From positions 1 to 55,391 of the forward strand of contig JACAES010000085.1 in NCBI GenBank assembly GCA_013388735.1: a stretch of 55,391 nt of DNA. The letters run 5' to 3'. This document shows positions 34,868 to 41,553 of the stretch, in pieces. The translations under genes were made by a program, and so were the position numbers. The notes below the pieces were generated by a model. That model worked only from the letters and a program-made list of their open reading frames with translations. It did not search any database and was not told where the DNA came from. The first letter of the stretch is position 1. Each line of letters begins with the position of its first letter. The DNA is from Chloroflexota bacterium (GTDB taxonomy: Bacteria; Chloroflexota; Anaerolineae; Aggregatilineales; Phototrophicaceae).

Positions 34868-36414
34868 GATGCCTCCTCGTAACCTTCCACCGACAGGCTG
34901 CTTTCCTCGCCCGTCATCATCGCGCCCACGCGCTCCGGCGTCGCCTCTTCGCGCGTCAGTTCGCCCACCATATCGCCCTCATGCATAACCAGGATTCGGT
35001 CGCTCATCGCCAGCACTTCCGGCAGTTCCGACGAAATCATCAGGATGGCGACCCCCTCTTGCGCCAGTTGGCGCATCAGGGCGTGGACTTCGGCCTTCGC
35101 CCCCACATCAATGCCGCGCGTGGGTTCATCCATGATGAGAATCTGCGGCTTCAGCGCCAGCCAGCGCGAAATAACCAGCTTTTGCTGGTTGCCGCCGCTT
35201 AAATCCAGAGCAGGCTGGTCAAGATTCGCCAGCCGGATATTCAGCTTTTCGACATAACCGCCGACCATCTGCCGTTCACGCCCACCATTGATAAGACCGA
35301 ACTGCGCCACGTCGCCCAGCGACGCTATACTGGTATTCGCCTGCACCGACATTGCCAGAAAAAGCGCCTGGGTTTTTCGATCTTCCGGCACCATGCCCAT
35401 GCCGGCCCGGATGGCATCACGCGGGGTTTGGATTGTCGTCAGACTGCCATTCACGTAAATCTCGCCGCTGTCGCGCGGATCCACCCCGAAGATGCAGCGC
35501 GCCAGATCAGTGCGTCCCGACCCCACCAGCCCCGCCAGCCCGACGATCTCGCCCCGGCGCAGGCGAAAACTGATCTGAGACAGGACACGCTTTTCGGGAT
35601 CATCGGATGTGCCGGTTTTGCTGAGGTTCTTCACCTCCAGCACCACGTCGCCCGGATGACTCTCGCCCTGCCCGAACAATTCCGTCACCGGGCGGCCTAC
35701 CATCATACGGATCACCTCATCAGGGTTCGACTCAGCGGCGTTCACCGTGCCGACAAATTCGCCATCGCGCAGCACCGTAATCCGGTCGCAGATTTCAAAA
35801 ACCTCATCCATGCGATGCGAGATGAAAATCACACCCAAGCCCTGCGCTTTGAGTTCCCGCATGATGTCGAATAAATGCTCGACTTCATTTTCGGTCAGCG
35901 CTGAGGTCGGCTCGTCCATGATGATGATCTGTGATTTGACCGACAGCGCCCGCGCGATTTCCACCATCTGCCGTTCGGCTACACTCAGGTTGCGAACCAG
36001 CGCCGTTGGCAGCAGCCGGATGCCCAGCCGGTCGGTTAATTCGCGCGTCTGCGCGTGCAGCTTGCGCCACTGGACGAATGAAAAACGGTTGGGTTCGCGC
36101 CCGATGAACACATTTTCGGCAACCGTCAGGTTCGGCATCAGATTCAATTCCTGATGGATAATCGTAATGCCAAGCGTCTGCGCGTGATGCGGGTTGTTCA
36201 CCTCGATTTCTTTATCGCGCAATAGAACCCGACCGGTGTCCCTCCGATAAACGCCCGACAGGATTTTCATCAGCGTGGATTTACCGGCCCCGTTTTCCCC
36301 CAGCAGGCCGTGAATCTCGCCCGGCAGCACTTCCAGATGCACATTATGGAGCGCCTGCACACCGGGAAACCACTTGCTGATGCCATCCATCTTCAAAATG
36401 GGCTGAACGTTCAT
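34864..36414 (-). CDS. CUT2-family sugar ABC ATPase (first set)
   Basis: 516 aa from the ATG at 36412-36414, which has GGAA upstream; an in-frame GTG at 36429 is possible but lacks a ribosome site. Double ABC domain. Seen: GENGAGKST at 39-47, [17 protein letters not shown], then [24 protein letters not shown] and [13 protein letters not shown]. Closest within the window to the ATPase at 10732 by eye. Located 24 nt after the mutarotase stop codon. Confidence 0.93.
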   Translation of the reverse strand: MNVQPILKMDGISKWFPGVQALHNVHLEVLPGEIHGLLGENGAGKSTLMKILSGVYRRDTGRVLLRDKEIEVNNPHHAQTLGITIIHQELNLMPNLTVAENVFIGREPNRFSFVQWRKLHAQTRELTDRLGIRLLPTALVRNLSVAERQMVEIARALSVKSQIIIMDEPTSALTENEVEHLFDIMRELKAQGLGVIFISHRMDEVFEICDRITVLRDGEFVGTVNAAESNPDEVIRMMVGRPVTELFGQGESHPGDVVLEVKNLSKTGTSDDPEKRVLSQISFRLRRGEIVGLAGLVGSGRTDLARCIFGVDPRDSGEIYVNGSLTTIQTPRDAIRAGMGMVPEDRKTQALFLAMSVQANTSIASLGDVAQFGLINGGRERQMVGGYVEKLNIRLANLDQPALDLSGGNQQKLVISRWLALKPQILIMDEPTRGIDVGAKAEVHALMRQLAQEGVAILMISSELPEVLAMSDRILVMHEGDMVGELTREEATPERVGAMMTGEESSLSVEGYEEAS

Positions 36415-36438
36415 GGTGCGCTGTTCCACAACTAGCCG

Positions 36439-36858
36439 TTAAGCCGGCGGCACGATGCCGATAGTCAGGACGATATTCGCGTACAACCGCTGATCGCCAG
36501 AAGCGACTACCAACGAGACATCCCGCCCTCGACACATGTCATAGAAGGCGAATCGCTCCACCGGCTGAAGCGGAAGATTCGGGATCAGGCGGCGGAAATC
36601 GCTGAAGATGGGCGGCTCATTGCCATCTGCCGGCTGCATCACATGAACGGCTTCAACTGGAACAGCCGTCAGAATGCCGCTCAGAATATCGGTCACGCTC
36701 ACAATGCCGGGGCTTAAATTGAGGAATACATACTCGGCGTCAGGATTCGCCCCCGTGATGAACGGATAGTTGCCATCGGCGATCAGCACCTTGCTGCCGT
36801 GTCCAGACATGCCAAGCGCATTGAGGATGACAGGATGAAGAAGCTGTGTTTTAAGCAT
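36439..36858 (-). CDS. RbsD/FucU-family sugar mutarotase
   Basis: 139 aa decameric-type enzyme that interconverts sugar anomers (pyranose/furanose) after uptake. Seen: LNALGMSGHGS with the catalytic His20, IADGNYP with Asp28, and the C-terminal YANIVLTIGI strand that follows the family's catalytic Tyr position. Odd: the usual GHGD motif is GHGS here (Ser22). It sits between the UlaE-type epimerase and the first ABC ATPase gene, a normal place for a mutarotase in a pentose operon. Confidence 0.82.
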   Translation of the reverse strand: MLKTQLLHPVILNALGMSGHGSKVLIADGNYPFITGANPDAEYVFLNLSPGIVSVTDILSGILTAVPVEAVHVMQPADGNEPPIFSDFRRLIPNLPLQPVERFAFYDMCRGRDVSLVVASGDQRLYANIVLTIGIVPPA

Positions 36859-36926
36859 GTTGTTTTATCCTCCTTATCGAACTTATCGAAGTCTAAGTAT
36901 AGCTTCAAATTCTCATTTTCGAGCGC

Positions 36927-37787
36927 CTACACTTCCGGTTGAAAACCTGCCTCCATCAGTCGGTTTTCCACCCAAGAGCGCGCCGCCGCGCAAAGCGCTG
37001 CCGATTCGGCACGGTCATCGTTCCACATTTCAATCATTACCGGCCCGCAGAACTTTATCGCGGCAAGCTGACGGAAGGCCGCTGAAAACGGCACCTCACC
37101 TTCGCCGAACGGCACACGTCGGGGGACGTCGGGGCGCGCATCCTTCACATGAATGCCGACCAGGTGCCCGCGCGCCGCAGCAATTTCGTGCAGCACATCG
37201 CGCCGGTTCACCACCAGATTGCCGATGTCCATATACAGTCGCAGATAAGGCGAATTAATCTTCTCAATAACGCCGACTGCCGTCACCGCCGAGTCGATGT
37301 AACCGGCTTCCTGGTTTTCCAGCCCCAGCAGAACGCCGCGCGCACTGGCCCATAATACGCCCTGCCACACCGCATCCTCGTACCGCTCACGGCTGTATTC
37401 ATCGGGAGTTTCATCCGGCAGCGTATCATAACCGGCTACCTGGACGATGCGGATTCCTATATCAACGGCCAGATCAATCGTCTGCCGCAGAATCGCCAGA
37501 CCGCGCTGACGGACAGTCGCATTAGCGCAGCCCAATGGATAGTTTCGGTGGGCACTTAGACACAGAGTTCGGATCGGGATTCCGGTATCTTCGACGGCGC
37601 GGCGCAGCTCGTGGCGCTGCGCGGATGACCAATCCAGCCGCCCAAGCCGCTCCGGGGTAGGATCGAGTGACATCTCGATGAAGTCGAAGCCCGCCTCGAC
37701 AGCCTGCGCCAGACGCTCTGCCCAGGTAATATTCGAGGGCAGCGCCTTCTCATAAATACCGATAGATAAACCTGAGAAACGACTCAT
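36927..37787 (-). CDS. ulaE: L-ribulose-5-phosphate 3-epimerase (UlaE/SgbU family)
   Basis: 286 aa TIM-barrel metal enzyme interconverting L-xylulose-5-P and L-ribulose-5-P. Seen: GIYEKALP at 10-17, FDFIEMSLD, RLDWS, CLSAHRNYPLG, AGYD, and all four metal ligands: Glu157 (GLENQ), Asp187 (MDIGNL), His213 (GIHVKD) and Glu253 (MIEMWND). The phosphate-binding VPFGEGEV block is also present. The match to E. coli UlaE, from memory, runs over the whole length. It follows the LacI gene by 37 nt. Confidence 0.92.
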   Translation of the reverse strand: MSRFSGLSIGIYEKALPSNITWAERLAQAVEAGFDFIEMSLDPTPERLGRLDWSSAQRHELRRAVEDTGIPIRTLCLSAHRNYPLGCANATVRQRGLAILRQTIDLAVDIGIRIVQVAGYDTLPDETPDEYSRERYEDAVWQGVLWASARGVLLGLENQEAGYIDSAVTAVGVIEKINSPYLRLYMDIGNLVVNRRDVLHEIAAARGHLVGIHVKDARPDVPRRVPFGEGEVPFSAAFRQLAAIKFCGPVMIEMWNDDRAESAALCAAARSWVENRLMEAGFQPEV

Positions 37788-37824
37788 AACAATTCTGTTC
37801 CCGAAAAAATTGTTTATCCGTCCG

Positions 37825-38832
37825 CTAACTCAGCGACCGGCAACTTTCGCGCTCGATAAGCTCAACCGGCAGCATCACCCGGCGGGGAGCAAATTCGGCC
37901 TCGCGTCGTTTGATGCGCTCCAGCAGCATTTCGATGCTGACCCGCCCCATCTCGGCAGTCGGCTGCGCGACGGTGGTGAGCGACGGACACATGGCGCTCG
38001 CCAGAGGAATATTGTCGTATCCAATAATCGAAATATCTTCAGGCACGTTCAGCCCGGCGCGCCTCAAAACGCTGATCGCGCCGACCGCCATCTGATCGTT
38101 ACCGGCAAAAACTGCCGTCAGGTTCAAATTCCGCCGCAGCAGTTCTTCCATGCCTTTTGCTCCGCCCCCATACTGGAAGTCACCCTGCACGTAAGCATCT
38201 TCCGGCAGGGATGTCCCGGCCTCTTCCAGCGCGCGGCGAAAACCCGTTAACCGGTGCGCGCTCAGGCTCAACCGGTTCGGCCCGGCAATATACCCGATGC
38301 GGCGATGCCCCAGACCAACCAGATACTTCCCGGCAATATACCCACCCTGCTCGTTATTGATAAGCACCTGGTCAACCGCCAGATCGCCCAGTTCGCGGTC
38401 TACGGCCACACAGGGTACACGCGCCTTCAGAATGGATTGCAGCGGCGTAAAGCTGTTTCCCGATGAGATCAGAATGATACCGTCAATCTGCTTGGAAAGC
38501 AGTGTATCCACATAGGCAGCTTCTTTCGCCTCCGACCCATCCGAGTTGCACAGGATGACGCTGTAACCTTCGTTAAAACCAACATCCTCGATGGAGCGGG
38601 CGATCTCCGCAAAAAATGGGTTGGAATTGTCCGGGACAAGCATTCCGATGATACCGGTTTCGTTGCGCCGCAGACCGCGCGCCAGCGAATTCGGACGGTA
38701 TCCCAGCGCGTCAATCGCAGTTCGCACCCGGTCTACGGTCTGCGGGTCTACAAACCGCGTGCCGTTGATGACGTGGGATACTGTCGCAACCGATACTTTG
38801 GCATAAGCAGCTACATCGCGCATCGTTGCCAT
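37825..38832 (-). CDS. LacI-family transcriptional regulator of the pentose operon
   Basis: 335 aa. Seen: N-terminal helix-turn-helix and hinge at 1-58 (RDVAAYAKVSVATVSHVING, then ALGYRPNSLARGL), then a periplasmic-binding-type sensor domain with IIGMLVPDNSNPFF and IIGYDNIPLA. It is the first gene of the leftward operon and probably represses its own promoter, since two operator-like palindromes lie 32-55 nt before its start codon. The effector is likely a pentose or pentose phosphate of the pathway, by context. Confidence 0.93.
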   Translation of the reverse strand: MATMRDVAAYAKVSVATVSHVINGTRFVDPQTVDRVRTAIDALGYRPNSLARGLRRNETGIIGMLVPDNSNPFFAEIARSIEDVGFNEGYSVILCNSDGSEAKEAAYVDTLLSKQIDGIILISSGNSFTPLQSILKARVPCVAVDRELGDLAVDQVLINNEQGGYIAGKYLVGLGHRRIGYIAGPNRLSLSAHRLTGFRRALEEAGTSLPEDAYVQGDFQYGGGAKGMEELLRRNLNLTAVFAGNDQMAVGAISVLRRAGLNVPEDISIIGYDNIPLASAMCPSLTTVAQPTAEMGRVSIEMLLERIKRREAEFAPRRVMLPVELIERESCRSLS

Positions 38833-38863
38833 AAAACTGCATCCGGCGGCATAACCGCCCGCG

Positions 38864-38887
38864 CAAACGTTTACCGTAAACGTTTAC
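38864..38887 (-). promoter_or_regulatory. Pair of LacI-type operators
   Basis: A perfect 12-bp palindrome GTAAACGTTTAC (38876-38887) and a second, slightly imperfect copy around AAACGTTT (38865-38872, in GCAAACGTTTAC) have centres 13 bp apart. The CG-centred AACGTT core is typical of LacI/GalR regulators. They lie at and just after the expected transcription start, an ideal repression position. Confidence 0.75.
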
Positions 38888-38891
38888 TTAC

Positions 38892-38919
38892 ACTATACCC
38901 CGGATTATCGCCCTGTCAA
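38892..38919 (-). promoter_or_regulatory. Strong promoter of the lacI-lyxK operon
   Basis: The minus strand reads a perfect TTGACA (38919-38914), a 16-bp spacer and TATAGT (38897-38892). It is the best sigma-70 match seen in the window and is followed at once by the two operators. Confidence 0.75.
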
Positions 38920-38940
38920 GCCGCCCGGATTGGTGATATT

Positions 38941-40527
38941 TCACAAATCCGCCAGCGCGACAATAACGCCCTCGTGCGGGCGCAGTTTCAGCTTGCCGAC
39001 GATTGGTTCCGTGCGGTCGAGTTGAGTCGAGAGGATAACACGACCGGAATTTTTCAGGTCGAGTTCGCGCTCGTTCGCGGCAAAATTCAGCGCCACGCAA
39101 ACACGTTCTCCCCCATAAATCCGCAGATACACATAACAATCCGGCGGTATCCCCTCCCCCGTTACCGAGCGATAATCACCCAGCCGCAGCGCCGCGTTCT
39201 CGCGCCGCAAGGCGATCAACCGCAGGTACAGCGCCAGCATCGAACGGGGATCATCGCGCTGTACCTGCACGTTCACGGTTTGGTAGTCCGCCGCCACCGG
39301 CAGCCAGGTCTGGCCGCCCGTGCTGAAGCCCGCGTTTGGACGGTTGTCCCACTGCATCGGCGTGCGTTCGGGGTCACGGGTCATGCCCGGCACGTTGATG
39401 CCATACGGGTCCTGCACGGCTTCCTGCGGGACAGGCACGTTTTCCATGCCGATTTCCTCGCCATAGTAAATGAAGGGTGTACCGCGCAGCGTCAGCAGCA
39501 GCATAGCCGCCGTCCGCGCCTCGCTGCGCCCAACCCGGCTGGCAAGGCGCGCCTGGTCATGGTTGCCCAGCACGTAATTCGGCCAGCCGTGTTCGGGAAG
39601 GCCGGCTTCATAAGCTTCAACAGCTTCTCGCATATCGGCAGCGAACCAGGGCGTCAGAATCAGCCGGAAGTTGAACGGCAGGTCAAGCATATCGCTGCCG
39701 GTTTCCGTCTTGCTGCCGTAAAGCCCAGCCAGGTACGCCGGCGTGCCGAAGTAGTTCACCTCCCCCACCATCACCCGATCCGGGTATTCGTCGAACACTT
39801 GGCGAAACCGGCGAATGATGTCATGCACTTCCAGGCGAAAGGCGCTGTAAACACGGATATACGGGTCAGCTTCGTCCCGAAACTCCGAGTCTTTCATCAT
39901 CCAGTCAATCACATCCACGCGGAAACCGTCCACGCCCCTGTCGAGCCAGAAACGAATCACATCCTGCATGGCGGCGATCACTTCCGGGTTGCGATAATTC
40001 AGGTCAGGTTGTTCTTTCAAAAAGCTGTGCAGGTAATACTGACCGGTGACCGCGTCCCATTCCCAGGCCGAACCCCCGAAGGCGCTCACCCAGTTGTTCG
40101 GTGGGCCGCCGTCCGGTTTGGCGTCCCGCCAGATGTACCAGTCGCGTCGGGAGTTATCCCGTGACGACCGCGCCTCCAAAAACCAGCGGTGTTCGTTAGA
40201 AGTGTGGTTCGGCACGAGATCGAGCAGGAGCTTAATACCCCGCGCATGGGCTTCGGCCAGCAGGGTATCGAAATCGGCCAGCGTGCCGAACAGCGGGTGG
40301 ATATCGCAGTAGTCGGCCACATCATAACCAAAATCGGCCATCGGTGATGGGAAGATCGGCGACAGCCAGATGGCGTCAATACCCAACCATTGCAGATAAT
40401 CCAAGCGGGAAGTGATGCCCGGCAGGTCGCCAACGCCATCCTGGTTGCTGTCCTGAAAACTGCGCGGGTAAATCTGGTAGATAATGCCCTGCTTCCACCA
40501 GGGGGTCTTGCCGTTCTGCGTTGTCAT
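38941..40527 (-). CDS. GH13 alpha-glucosidase (oligo-1,6-glucosidase/trehalose-6-P hydrolase type)
   Basis: 528 aa cytosolic (no signal peptide) alpha-amylase-family enzyme releasing glucose from short alpha-glucosides. Seen: IYQIYPRSFQDSNQDGVGDLPGI at the start, DLVPNHTS near 103, nucleophile Asp205 in GFRVDVID, acid/base Glu256 in VGEVNYF, and His323-Asp324 in GNHDQAR. The PFIYYGEEIGM and TPMQWD blocks match oligo-1,6-glucosidases. All three catalytic acids are intact. GAGG precedes the ATG. It ends about 20 nt upstream of the lacI promoter, so it is probably a separate unit with the thioesterase gene. Confidence 0.92.
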   Translation of the reverse strand: MTTQNGKTPWWKQGIIYQIYPRSFQDSNQDGVGDLPGITSRLDYLQWLGIDAIWLSPIFPSPMADFGYDVADYCDIHPLFGTLADFDTLLAEAHARGIKLLLDLVPNHTSNEHRWFLEARSSRDNSRRDWYIWRDAKPDGGPPNNWVSAFGGSAWEWDAVTGQYYLHSFLKEQPDLNYRNPEVIAAMQDVIRFWLDRGVDGFRVDVIDWMMKDSEFRDEADPYIRVYSAFRLEVHDIIRRFRQVFDEYPDRVMVGEVNYFGTPAYLAGLYGSKTETGSDMLDLPFNFRLILTPWFAADMREAVEAYEAGLPEHGWPNYVLGNHDQARLASRVGRSEARTAAMLLLTLRGTPFIYYGEEIGMENVPVPQEAVQDPYGINVPGMTRDPERTPMQWDNRPNAGFSTGGQTWLPVAADYQTVNVQVQRDDPRSMLALYLRLIALRRENAALRLGDYRSVTGEGIPPDCYVYLRIYGGERVCVALNFAANERELDLKNSGRVILSTQLDRTEPIVGKLKLRPHEGVIVALADL

Positions 40528-40557
40528 GATTGCCTCGTTTGCTGAATCACCAAAACT

Positions 40558-40953
40558 TTATGCCCGGCCTTTGGACGCTACCCGCTGCGTGAAGCGCGCC
40601 ACATCAATCACAAAGCGTGTATGCGTCCCATCGCCGATTAATTCCTGTTCATCCCACGCCTGCACCCTGAACACCACCTGTCGCCCTTCGACGCGCGTCA
40701 CTTCCGCCCGCGCCCGCACCTGCTGGCCGAGCGGAGTCGCTGCCAGATGCCGCACGTCCAGCGCCGTCCCTACGCTGGCCTGGCCTTCCGGCAGCAGGTG
40801 GTCAATGGCCGCGACCGCCGCCGCCTCCATCAGTGCGATCATAGCCGGCGTCGCGTAGACCGGCAGGCCGCCACTGCCCAGGTGTGTCGCCGTCAGGTCA
40901 TCGCTGACGATAGCTGTGCGCTCACCGGCCTGGCCGGGTTCAATCTGCCCCAT
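40558..40953 (-). CDS. Hotdog-fold thioesterase, fluoroacetyl-CoA thioesterase (FlK)-like
   Basis: 131 aa. Seen: Thr35 (YATPAM), Glu43 (LMEAA) and His69 (DVRHLAATP). Their spacing (8 and 26 residues) equals that of the FlK catalytic triad Thr42/Glu50/His76. GTALDVRH and GDGTHTRFVID are further family blocks. Cleaves an acyl-CoA thioester. Many genomes carry such proteins without fluoroacetate metabolism, so the real substrate is unknown. AGAGG precedes the ATG. Divergent from the lysine operon leader. Confidence 0.85.
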   Translation of the reverse strand: MGQIEPGQAGERTAIVSDDLTATHLGSGGLPVYATPAMIALMEAAAVAAIDHLLPEGQASVGTALDVRHLAATPLGQQVRARAEVTRVEGRQVVFRVQAWDEQELIGDGTHTRFVIDVARFTQRVASKGRA

Positions 40954-41004
40954 TTTTCGCCTCTCTCATGAACATTATCCAATGAAGCTCATGCAAGTTG
41001 CACG

Positions 41005-41034
41005 TTGCTATAAAACACATTTCCAGACGATAAT
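41005..41034 (+). promoter_or_regulatory. Predicted promoter of the lysine operon
   Basis: TTGCTA (41005-41010), an 18-bp spacer and GATAAT (41029-41034) would start RNA near 41041. Just upstream lies a short perfect inverted repeat TGCAAgTTGCA (40992-41002), a possible operator. The 428-nt gap 40954-41381 between the thioesterase and lysW genes holds this promoter and two attenuators. Confidence 0.5.
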
Positions 41035-41065
41035 GGACAACAGTATAACCAGGAAAAAACAAACC

Positions 41066-41107
41066 GTGTATAACCTTGTGTGCGAGAAGAAAGCGAAGAA
41101 GACCTGA
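41066..41107 (+). CDS. Lysine leader peptide 1 (attenuator control peptide)
   Basis: Short ORF ending VCEKKAKKT-stop. Four of its last six codons are lysine (AAG AAA GCG AAG AAG, 41087-41101). The start is proposed as the GTG at 41066 (13 aa), preceded by AGGA at 41051-41054 and downstream of the predicted transcription start. An in-frame ATG at 41033 (24 aa) and another at 40982 are alternatives if transcription starts earlier. The peptide probably has no function of its own. Its translation senses charged tRNA-Lys, as TrpL senses tRNA-Trp. Confidence 0.6.
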   Translation: MYNLVCEKKAKKT

Positions 41108-41180
41108 CCCGACCAATTGTCCGGGCTTTTTCGCTTACCAGATGCGAACGACCAGAACCCGCCCGGATGGCGGGTTTTTT
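41087..41180 (+). promoter_or_regulatory. Lysine attenuator 1 (protector, antiterminator and terminator)
   Basis: Protector: the Lys-codon stretch AAGCGAAGAAG (41091-41101) pairs over 11 bp (one G-U) with CTTTTTCGCTT (41126-41136), with CCCG/CGGG (41108-41111, 41122-41125) stacked inside. Antiterminator: TCCGGGC (41120-41126) is perfectly complementary to GCCCGGA (41161-41167). Terminator: CCCGCC/GGCGGG (41158-41163, 41169-41174) followed by six Ts. A ribosome stalled on the lysine codons blocks the protector. That frees the antiterminator, which takes the 5' arm of the terminator. Confidence 0.65.
41156..41180 (+). terminator. Terminator of attenuator 1
   Basis: A 6-bp pure GC stem CCCGCC/GGCGGG with a 5-nt loop is followed directly by TTTTTT, 50 nt after leader peptide 1 and 202 nt before lysW. 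Confidence 0.8.
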
Positions 41181-41207
41181 CGTGTATTTCGTGTAAAGGG
41201 ATAAACC

Positions 41208-41282
41208 ATGTTATCGGCAGCCGTCCTTCAAGCGTTCGACAGCAAGAAGCAGAGCAAGAAACCAGACCCCCGATCTGGATAG
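41208..41282 (+). CDS. Lysine leader peptide 2 (attenuator control peptide)
   Basis: 24-aa ORF with a good ribosome site (AAAGGGA ending 7 nt before the ATG). It contains FDSKKQSKKPD: four lysine codons in a six-codon window (AAG AAG CAG AGC AAG AAA, 41244-41261). The stop TAG is at 41280-41282. It starts 28 nt after the first terminator and ends 27 nt before the second terminator stem. No similarity to a functional protein; its placement and codons fit a tRNA-Lys-sensing leader. Confidence 0.72.
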   Translation: MLSAAVLQAFDSKKQSKKPDPRSG

Positions 41283-41350
41283 CTGCGCTGCGCCCAAACT
41301 GTGAGCCGACCGCCGTCCAGATCAACTCCTGGGCGGCGGTTTTTATTTTC
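41262..41350 (+). promoter_or_regulatory. Lysine attenuator 2 (trp-type 1:2, 2:3, 3:4 structure)
   Basis: Segment 1:2: CCAGA (41262-41266, right after the last Lys codon) pairs with TCTGG (41274-41278). Segment 2:3 antiterminator: GATCTGGA (41272-41279) is perfectly complementary to TCCAGATC (41316-41323), 8 bp plus a possible G-U. Segment 3:4 terminator: ACCGCCG..CCAG (41309-41320) pairs with CTGG.CGGCGGT (41329-41340), then TTTTATTTT. A ribosome stalled on lysine codons covers segment 1 and favours 2:3 (read-through). One that reaches the TAG covers segments 1 and 2 and favours the terminator. Confidence 0.72.
41309..41350 (+). terminator. Terminator of attenuator 2
   Basis: An 11-bp interrupted GC-rich stem with an 8-nt loop and a T-rich tail sits 32 nt before the lysW ATG. 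Being immediately upstream of the operon's first gene, it must be read through for lys expression from the upstream promoter. Confidence 0.82.
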
Positions 41351-41381
41351 GACCGGATAGAATAAGAAAGGAAGTCTATCA

Positions 41382-41552
41382 ATGTCCCAGCCGATATGTC
41401 CTGAATGTGGCGGTACGGTCAACGTGCCGGCCGACGCGCTGCAAAACGAACTGCTCCCCTGCCCTGACTGCGGCACAGAACTGGAAATCATCAGTCTCAA
41501 CCCGCTGACGCTGGAGCGCGCCCCGGAAGTTGAAGAGGATTGGGGTGAATAA
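41382..41552 (+). CDS. lysW: LysW amino-group carrier protein
   Basis: 56 aa, missed by length filters. Carries lysine intermediates attached to its C-terminal glutamate in the AAA pathway. Seen: zinc ribbon Cys6-Pro-Glu-Cys9 and Cys27-Pro-Asp-Cys30, an acidic tail and the hallmark C-terminus EDWGE (52-56), whose last Glu gamma-carboxyl receives alpha-aminoadipate. AGGAAG lies 8 nt before the ATG. First protein gene of the operon, 1 nt before lysX. Confidence 0.97.
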   Translation: MSQPICPECGGTVNVPADALQNELLPCPDCGTELEIISLNPLTLERAPEVEEDWGE

Positions 41553-41553
41553 A

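Noticed and set aside
38773-40164. 463-codon plus-strand frame opposite the GH13 gene and lacI start
   Set aside because: Composition is His/Arg/Gln-rich with no recognisable domain, and the opposite strand carries an intact catalytic GH13. Shadow ORF.
41126-41131. T-run after CGGGC taken as a third terminator in the lysine leader
   Set aside because: The stem before it is only 4 bp. The T-run pairs over 11 bp with the lysine codons, so it fits better as part of the protector hairpin.
41142-41204. 20-codon Arg-containing mini-ORF (begins MRTTRTRPDGG) between the two lysine attenuators, possibly an arginine sensor
   Set aside because: No ribosome site, and it reads straight through the first terminator stem and T-tail. 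Its Arg codons are spread out rather than clustered. Worth remembering only if conserved.
40960-41381. Lysine riboswitch or T-box in the lysW leader
   Set aside because: No five-helix lysine-riboswitch core, loop E or kink-turn consensus, and no T-box UGGN motif, was recognised. Peptide-based attenuation explains the elements seen.
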